From: Halogeometricum rufum
GTDB taxonomy: Archaea > Halobacteriota > Halobacteria > Halobacteriales > Haloferacaceae
DNA: 64,000 nucleotides
Direction of reading: 5' to 3'
NCBI RefSeq assembly: GCF_900112175.1
Contig: NZ_FOYT01000001.1
Location: 186,001-250,000 of the forward strand
This document shows positions 59,818-64,000 of the stretch, piece after piece. The position numbers and the translations under genes are program-made. The notes below the pieces were generated by a model. That model searched no databases and was not told the origin of the DNA. It saw only the letters and a program-made list of their open reading frames with translations. How positions within the stretch are numbered: position 1 is the stretch's first letter; each line of letters opens with the position of its first letter.

Positions 59818-60267
59818 CTACTCGCTGACGTCGGTCTTTATCACCGTCGCTGCCCGCGTGGTCAACCGGAGGACCCGATCGGTGACGCTCCCGAGAAGGG
59901 CCCGGTACTCTGCGGGTCGGCGCTTCGTCCCGAGCACCAACAGGTCGACGTCGCTCTCGTCAGCGTACGTCACGATCTGTTCGGCGGGCTGGCCGTGCCG
60001 TAGAGCCTCGACGACTTCGACGCCGTGCTCGGCTGCTCTGGTACGGATATCCTCTATCGTGTCTTCACCCAGTTCTTCCAAGCCGTGCTCCGGACCTTCG
60101 GCTTCGTCGACGTACTCATCACCACTATACGACGTCACCACGTCCTCGTCGACGACGTAGAGCACGTGCAGTACGGCGTCGTGAGCTGCAGCTAATTCGA
60201 TCGCGTGCGATTCGGCCTCCGCAGAGGCAATCGTTCCGTCGGTCGAGAGCAAGATTCGGTCGTACAT
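59818..60267 (-). CDS. universal stress protein (UspA family)
   Basis: A 149-residue USP. YDRILLSTDGTIASAEAESHAIELA opens the fold, LLVLGTKRRPAEYRALLGSVTDRVLRLTTRAATVI gives the G-x2-x-x9-G-S nucleotide element, here with GTKRRP rather than GxxG, so ATP binding is less certain. The second USP of the window. ATG 60267 with TTTTAT promoter about 30 bases upstream. Confidence 0.9.
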   Translation of the reverse strand: MYDRILLSTDGTIASAEAESHAIELAAAHDAVLHVLYVVDEDVVTSYSGDEYVDEAEGPEHGLEELGEDTIEDIRTRAAEHGVEVVEALRHGQPAEQIVTYADESDVDLLVLGTKRRPAEYRALLGSVTDRVLRLTTRAATVIKTDVSE

Positions 60268-60293
60268 TCGGCGGCATTTCGACGACGAAGGAG

Positions 60294-60300
60294 ATAAAAC
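60294..60300 (-). promoter_or_regulatory. promoter box of the second universal stress gene
   Basis: Minus-strand GTTTTAT at 60294-60300 is about 30 bases before ATG 60267, the usual haloarchaeal promoter position. Confidence 0.5.
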
Positions 60301-60521
60301 CAGTTCTGGCTCTTACCGTCTGAGGAATGCATCCAGAAGACGGGCACGTCATCGGACCTGCTCGTCCGGGTTTCGTTCGTTTGGCTGGTTTCAAACGGAG
60401 GGGAACCGGGGCTCGGACGGATGTGAGCGCATCCTCTCGGAGCGTTCGAGCAGGGCCTGACCGACCGCCGGGCCCCCGGTGGCTTCGACCCGACCCGGCG
60501 CGTTCGTTGCCGCACCGACAT

Positions 60522-60728
60522 CCCAACCACTGGGACCGACTCGCGCCCCGCCTCTTGCAAGACGGCGAAACCGTCGTCTCCGTCTGGTAGGACTCGTAGC
60601 GGTCGGTTCTCCACCTGCACGTAGCGAATCTCGCCGTCTCGTTCCAGTTCTTTTCGACGAGGAGAAATGGTGCTCCTGACTGCCGGAACTCTCTTCTCTA
60701 CTCGCCGCTCCGTCCGACGACGCTTTAC
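60522..60728 (-). pseudogene. possible remnant of a DNA-binding-like protein
   Basis: The 484-bp interval 60268-60751 has no gene. Within it, the minus strand reads VKRRRTERRVEKRVPAVRST then ISPRRKELERDGEIRYVQVE and NRPLRVLPDGDDGFAVLQEA, which looks like a coding stretch (balanced residues, basic then beta-like, possible winged-helix end) but has no start, runs into low-similarity sequence, and its upstream part coincides with the YccF promoter. I read it as a decayed gene fragment; the call is tentative. Confidence 0.3.
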
Positions 60729-60729
60729 T
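60724..60729 (+). promoter_or_regulatory. promoter box of the YccF-type gene
   Basis: TTTACT at 60724-60729 lies 23-28 bases before ATG 60752. Confidence 0.5.
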
Positions 60730-60751
60730 CTCCGAGCGACTCGTTCCGCGT

Positions 60752-61129
60752 ATGAGCGACCGTTCCCTCCTGGTCCGTGCGCTGTGGTTCGTGTTCGTCG
60801 GCTGGTGGGCGACGCCCATCGTCGTCAACGCCGCGTGGGCGCTGAACGCCACTATCGTTCTCCTCCCACTCGGTATCAAACTCATCAACCTCGTCCCGAC
60901 GGTACTCTCGCTGAAGGAACCGCGCTCGCTGTCGGCGCCCGACTCCGGCCGCGGTCAGCGTTCTCTGCTCGTCCGCGCCGTCTACTTCGTGTTCGTCGGC
61001 TGGTGGCTCAGTTTCCTGTGGGCGAACGCCGCCGCGATACTGGCCGTCACCGTCGTCGGCCTGCCCGTCGCCTACTGGATGTTCAACCGTCTGCCGTTCG
61101 TCACGTCGCTGTACCGATTCGACGGCTGA
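60752..61129 (+). CDS. YccF-domain inner membrane protein
   Basis: A 125-residue protein built from two similar halves: LLVRALWFVFVGWWATPIVVNAAWALNATIVLLPLGIKLINLVPTV and LLVRAVYFVFVGWWLSFLWANAAAILAVTVVGLPVAYWMFNRLP. This is the duplicated YccF domain, a small membrane domain of unknown biochemistry. Each half has two hydrophobic helices. ATG 60752 is fixed by the promoter box. The gene is immediately upstream of tRNA-Arg. Confidence 0.87.
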   Translation: MSDRSLLVRALWFVFVGWWATPIVVNAAWALNATIVLLPLGIKLINLVPTVLSLKEPRSLSAPDSGRGQRSLLVRAVYFVFVGWWLSFLWANAAAILAVTVVGLPVAYWMFNRLPFVTSLYRFDG

Positions 61130-61179
61130 CGGGCCGAACCCACATCGCTTTTGAACTGCCGGGAAGTGAGTGCAATCGA

Positions 61180-61253
61180 GGGCGCGTAGCTCAGTTGGAC
61201 AGAGCGTCGGACTTCTAATCCGATGGTCGCGGGTTCGAATCCCGTCGCGCTCG
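61180..61253 (+). tRNA. tRNA-Arg (anticodon UCU)
   Basis: A 74-nt cloverleaf. Acceptor GGGCGCG (61180-61186) pairs with CGCGCTC (61246-61252, one G-U), D arm GCTCAGTTGGACAGAGC, anticodon stem TCGGA/TCCGA with loop CTTCTAA (anticodon TCT, reads AGA/AGG), and T arm GCGGG TTCGAAT CCCGT. Discriminator G at 61253; no intron. Followed at once by T5 (61254-61258), a likely terminator. The 3' 22 bases occur twice more downstream. Confidence 0.95.
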
Positions 61254-61258
61254 TTTTT
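61254..61258 (+). terminator. T-tract terminator of tRNA-Arg
   Basis: Five T residues directly after the discriminator base of the tRNA, as is usual for archaeal tRNA transcription ends. Confidence 0.5.
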
Positions 61259-61260
61259 CG

Positions 61261-61354
61261 CCGAGCGAAGCGAGGCGTGAAAACGATTACCGGCGGGATT
61301 CGAATCAGAGAGCGAACGGAGTGAGTGACCGTGGTTCGAATCCCGTCGCGCTCG
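61261..61354. repeat. 94-bp repeat downstream of tRNA-Arg, copy 1
   Basis: A 94-bp unit starting CCGAGCGAAGCGAGGCGTGA and ending GGTTCGAATCCCGTCGCGCT plus CG. The last 22 bases equal the tRNA-Arg 3' end (T-arm to discriminator). The unit also has CGGCGGGATTCGAATC, an inverted T-arm-like sequence. Copy 2 starts 138 bp later with only about four mismatches, so this is a real duplication; probably an attachment-site remnant or tRNA-linked repeat. Confidence 0.85.
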
Positions 61355-61398
61355 CTTCGTTCGCGGGGGTCCCGTCGCGTTCTTATCTGTTTCCGCCG

Positions 61399-61492
61399 CC
61401 GAGCGAAGCGAGGCGTGAAAACGACTACCGGCGGGACTCGAATCAGAGAGCGAACGGAGTGAGCGACCGTGGTTCGAATCCCGTCCCGCTCG
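61399..61492. repeat. 94-bp repeat downstream of tRNA-Arg, copy 2
   Basis: Second copy of the tRNA-linked unit, ending GGTTCGAATCCCGTCCCGCT plus CG, where one base differs from the tRNA (TCCC for TCGC). A 44-bp spacer (61355-61398) separates the copies. Confidence 0.85.
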
Positions 61493-61727
61493 TTCGGCCT
61501 TCGGGAGAACTTCGTTCTTCCGTGCTCCCGTTCGCTCCGCTCACGGGAACTTCGGCCTCACTCGCGCGACGACCCCCCGCTCGCTTCGCTCGCGGGGGTC
61601 CGTCACTTCTCCTGCCGACGCCCACCATTCCATCGACGCGAGCAGCAGAACCGCGCTCCGCTTCGAGAGTCGTTGCATGGAACGGTCGACGACCAACTAG
61701 TGCAATTTTTGGTATTTCACAACTTCT

Positions 61728-61735
61728 TTACTATC
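61728..61735 (+). promoter_or_regulatory. promoter box of the orphan gene at 61756
   Basis: TTTACTAT is about 25 bases before ATG 61756 in an A/T-rich stretch, supporting the reality of the downstream gene and its start. Confidence 0.5.
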
Positions 61736-61755
61736 TCTGCTCGTAACAGTTCGAT

Positions 61756-62181
61756 ATGGTAAATATCGATCATCAAGCGATAACTCATCTGACGAGTGGC
61801 TCGGTCGGTCGTCCCGTTATCGCGAGTGCGACGCTCTCTTTGGAGGACGGACGCCAGGTGCGAGGATTCGGAAAGTCGTATCTCACGTGGGGCCGCGCGG
61901 AGTCGAAGGCGCTCCAACAGGCGAAGTGGGCCGCCGAGGAAACGGGGTTATCGTACGAGGTGACGGAACTTTCGGTCGGAAATGGCCTCTCGATAACGTT
62001 CCTCGACACCGAGTACCGCGTCCGTGAGTCGAACTTCGACTTCCCGCCGTACAAGGTCGGACTGCGCGTCCACGCACCCAACCAGTCGTTCGACGTCGCC
62101 GGTACCTCCTTCTTCCGCCTCGGTCGAGCCTTCGGGGACGCCATCTCGACGGCCCAGTCTCGCCTATCGTCCCAGCCCTAG
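61756..62181 (+). CDS. orphan 141-residue protein, unknown function
   Basis: A 141-residue protein without a recognised family: MVNIDHQAITHLTSGSVGRP, a strand ASATLSLEDGRQVRGFGKSY, then helix RAESKALQQAKWAAEETG, and later ESNFDFPPYKVGLRVHAPNQ. The beta-beta-G-x-G-(K/S)-helix with SKALQQAKWAA is vaguely like a double-stranded RNA-binding motif, but the resemblance is weak. A leaderless promoter precedes it, and codon use is less GC-biased than its neighbours. It follows the tRNA-linked repeats. Confidence 0.6.
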   Translation: MVNIDHQAITHLTSGSVGRPVIASATLSLEDGRQVRGFGKSYLTWGRAESKALQQAKWAAEETGLSYEVTELSVGNGLSITFLDTEYRVRESNFDFPPYKVGLRVHAPNQSFDVAGTSFFRLGRAFGDAISTAQSRLSSQP

Positions 62182-62224
62182 CGGCGGCATTGCGCCCTTC
62201 TCGAACCGTTCGCCGACCGCGTTC

Positions 62225-63919
62225 TCACTTTCGGAGTTCGTCGAGGACGCTCCGTTTGGCGATCCACTCGCCGACCTGCGAGAGCAACCAGACGGGTGTG
62301 AACACGATGGCCGTCCCGACGACCAAGAGTAACCGCGCCGCGGCTTTCGCCAGGTCGTAGAGCACCAACGCCGTGTTGACGGCCACCGCGAACGCGGAGA
62401 CGAGTAAGGCGATTCCGAGCACGCCCCCGACCGGTTCGGGTAGCGACTCGGGCGACCCGACGGCGATGAAGACGCCCACGCTGACGAGGAAACAGACGGT
62501 GAACGCGCCCCAACTGATGGCGAGTCGTCTCATACCGCCGTCGGTACCGTACTGCGGGTCGTCTCGCCACGCGCTGAATCCCGTGACGACGACGTACGGC
62601 GACATGAGCACGAACGCGACGACGGCGGCGACGCCGACCGTCTCCACTTCGTTCGGACCACCGGTGAGGGGACCGTTCACTGCGGCGAACCCGACGCCGG
62701 TCGCGAGCGTCGACACGCCGACGGCCCACGGGAGAGCGTGGAAGTCGGAGAGTTCGACAGCGACGGGGAACGTTCCGAACGCGAACAACAGCGTCGACGC
62801 GGCGGCGACGACAGCGACGGCCCAGAACGCGGTTTCGCCGAGCGGGATGGCCGCGGTCTGTTCCGTGAGCGACGCCAGCAGAACCAGACAGACCGGGGGG
62901 AGCAGGAATCCGGGTGCACGCGTCCGTATCTCGTCGGGCGTCTCGACCCCGTGCATCGACGTGCGCATCTGTCCGGGGATTCGTTCGAGTATTCGCACGC
63001 CGTACTGTACCGCGTAGACGATGGAGGGGACGACGAGAATCAGCCCGAGTCCGACGTTCTCGGGGGAGTCGATGACGGACTGCGGGAGGCTCCATTGCGA
63101 GAAGACGTACAGGCCGAACACGACGGCGACGAAGATGACGAAGGTGACGTACAGGAGGACGAGCAACTCTCGGATTCCGCCCCACGCGGCGACCGTTCCG
63201 GTCGATATCTTCTCGGCGAGGTCCCGCCCTGCCGGCAGATAGCTCGGCGTACCGATAGACCCGCCGACGCTGTCGTAGGCCGCGAACCCGACGACGAGCA
63301 GTTCCGGTATCGGATACAGCAGCGACACCTCCGCCAGCAACACGCCGAGAGCGACAGCGACGAACGCGCCGCGGAACGTGAACTCGAAGAACGACAGTTC
63401 CGTCCGCATCCTCTTCGGGAGCACTACCATCGACTCGTCGTCGTAAGAGAGGACCCTCGTCGAGGACCCGACGTTCGGGAGAACGGTCGCCACGCCGAAC
63501 AACGGGACCGTCATCCCGACGACGACGACGGCCGACTGCACGGAGAGGGGAAACGGGGTCGTTCCGACCGAGGGGATAAGCGAGACGATCGCCTTCTCCG
63601 TCACGATACCGACGAGGATGGCGGACACCGAGAGCGCGGTTCGTACGGGGAGGCCGGCGGCCCAGTCGCTGATTCGCGTCGGAAACAGATGTGGCGCGAA
63701 GTAGAACACGAGCGAGAACAGGAACAGCCACCCGATTCCCCACCCGATCGTTGCGAGGTCTAGCACGTGGCGGCTGACGATCAACATTCCCAGCGGAACG
63801 ACGAGACTGTCGCCGATACCGACCAACTCAGCCACACCCCGAAAGAGGAGGTCCGTCACCGCGAGTCCGCCGATGCCACCGAGGAACAGCAATCGACTCT
63901 GTCCGGAACCTACTACCAT
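62225..63919 (-). CDS. large multi-helix membrane protein, unknown function
   Basis: A 564-residue protein with about 13-14 hydrophobic helices and few polar loops; the longest, LSYDDESMVVLPKRMRTELS and RTSMHGVETPDEIRTRAPG, are near residues 160 and 325. No transporter or enzyme motif was recognised. ATG 63919 is preferred to ATG 63937 because a strong A/T box (TATATTTTA on the plus strand, 63947-63955) is 28-36 bases upstream of the former but too close to the latter. It resembles no family I know and follows the orphan at 61756, convergent to it. Confidence 0.7.
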   Translation of the reverse strand: MVVGSGQSRLLFLGGIGGLAVTDLLFRGVAELVGIGDSLVVPLGMLIVSRHVLDLATIGWGIGWLFLFSLVFYFAPHLFPTRISDWAAGLPVRTALSVSAILVGIVTEKAIVSLIPSVGTTPFPLSVQSAVVVVGMTVPLFGVATVLPNVGSSTRVLSYDDESMVVLPKRMRTELSFFEFTFRGAFVAVALGVLLAEVSLLYPIPELLVVGFAAYDSVGGSIGTPSYLPAGRDLAEKISTGTVAAWGGIRELLVLLYVTFVIFVAVVFGLYVFSQWSLPQSVIDSPENVGLGLILVVPSIVYAVQYGVRILERIPGQMRTSMHGVETPDEIRTRAPGFLLPPVCLVLLASLTEQTAAIPLGETAFWAVAVVAAASTLLFAFGTFPVAVELSDFHALPWAVGVSTLATGVGFAAVNGPLTGGPNEVETVGVAAVVAFVLMSPYVVVTGFSAWRDDPQYGTDGGMRRLAISWGAFTVCFLVSVGVFIAVGSPESLPEPVGGVLGIALLVSAFAVAVNTALVLYDLAKAAARLLLVVGTAIVFTPVWLLSQVGEWIAKRSVLDELRK

Positions 63920-63946
63920 GGCGTACTTTCTGTACATCTGTCTTGT

Positions 63947-63955
63947 TATATTTTA
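63947..63955 (-). promoter_or_regulatory. promoter of the large membrane protein gene
   Basis: The complement reads TAAAATATA. It is centred about 31 bases before ATG 63919 and supports that start codon. Confidence 0.55.
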
Positions 63956-64000
63956 GTCGATACCGCTCCGGCCGACCGAGTGCTCCTGAGCGGCCCCGAT

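Larger units (their letters stand above)
61254..61755. other. repeat-rich intergenic region between tRNA-Arg and orphan gene
   Basis: Besides the two 94-bp copies, this interval has the hairpins CCCGT/ACGGG (61527-61547) and GACCCCC/GGGGGTC (61571-61577, 61594-61600) built on the CGCTTCGCTCG motif. The final 70 bases are A/T-rich, with TTTACTAT (61728-61735) about 25 bases before ATG 61756. No open frame here is convincing. Confidence 0.6.

Noticed and set aside
60327-60590. 87-codon plus-strand frame
   Set aside because: Arg/Pro-rich shadow, no promoter at the right spacing, opposite the better coding-like minus-strand stretch.
61261-61492. CRISPR array
   Set aside because: Only two copies, unit of 94 bp and one 44-bp spacer; the repeat contains tRNA sequence and no cas gene is near.
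61321-61746. 141-codon frame starting in the tRNA-linked repeat
   Set aside because: It is made of repeat-derived sequence (MSDRGSNPVALASF appears twice); no family-like residues, and repeats of this type often give open frames.
1-64000. Insertion sequences, transposase, integrase or phage genes
   Set aside because: No transposase, integrase or phage structural protein was recognised in any frame, including around tRNA-Arg.

Overview
This window is a chromosomal segment of an extremely halophilic archaeon (class Halobacteria). The evidence is the very high G+C, the acidic proteomes of nearly every gene product, GTG/GTGA start-stop overlaps, leaderless archaeal promoters (A/T box about 25-31 bases before the start codon), and diagnostic archaeal genes: radA, eL39, eL31, aIF6, eL20/LX, prefoldin alpha, srp54, ftsY and nmd3, plus haloarchaeal families of the DUF5784/DUF5786/DUF5789 type. 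RadA length and sequence and the gene content suggest the Haloferacaceae (Haloferax/Halogeometricum-like), but the genus cannot be fixed by reading alone.

Layout. 0-16 kb is dominated by tetrapyrrole and nitrogen genes: hemC-cobA-hemD (overlapping operon), hemL, hemB, and amt-glnK-glnK, mixed with a DHH phosphoesterase, an MFS carrier, a PQQ-propeller protein, a YihY-like protein and a CPBP protease homologue. 16-30 kb holds small haloarchaeal families, zinc-finger proteins, an XPD-like helicase, NMD3, htpX-pspAB and radA. 30.6-34.2 kb is the most intriguing cluster: a zinc-ligand-free MDR dehydrogenase, a COG0720 (PTPS/QueD) enzyme with Glu in place of the usual Cys, a GT4 glycosyltransferase and a methyltransferase, apparently a biosynthetic unit for a modified pterin or related small molecule. 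34.4-36.5 kb is a sulfur unit (TusA, SQR-like flavoprotein, DUF1641), followed by sufU and, 2 kb further, sufS.

40-51 kb carries a YdeI-like gene of lower G+C, DUF424-TPR, thpR, and the conserved translation/targeting block eL39-eL31-aIF6-eL20-pfdA-ftsY with srp54 nearby. 51-56 kb is a MoxR-DUF58-DUF4129 type operon with two extra membrane proteins. 56-60 kb has a split MgtE-like pair, a GATE-domain membrane protein and the RNA-binding protein/nucleotide-kinase pair. 60-64 kb looks more accessory: a gene remnant, a YccF protein, tRNA-Arg(UCU) followed by two 94-bp repeats that each contain the tRNA 3' end, then an orphan 141-aa protein and a large unfamiliar membrane protein.

How the genes work together: HemL, HemB, HemC and HemD lead from glutamate-1-semialdehyde to uroporphyrinogen III and CobA diverts it to precorrin-2/sirohydrochlorin (siroheme, cobamide and archaeal heme route). 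TusA/SQR/DUF1641 and SufS/SufU both handle sulfane sulfur. FtsY and SRP54 are the two GTPases of co-translational targeting. No insertion sequence, CRISPR array, rRNA or replication origin was seen. Coordinates of starts were chosen from overlaps, promoter spacing, Shine-Dalgarno sites and family N-termini; all function calls rest on motif recognition by eye, with no database search.
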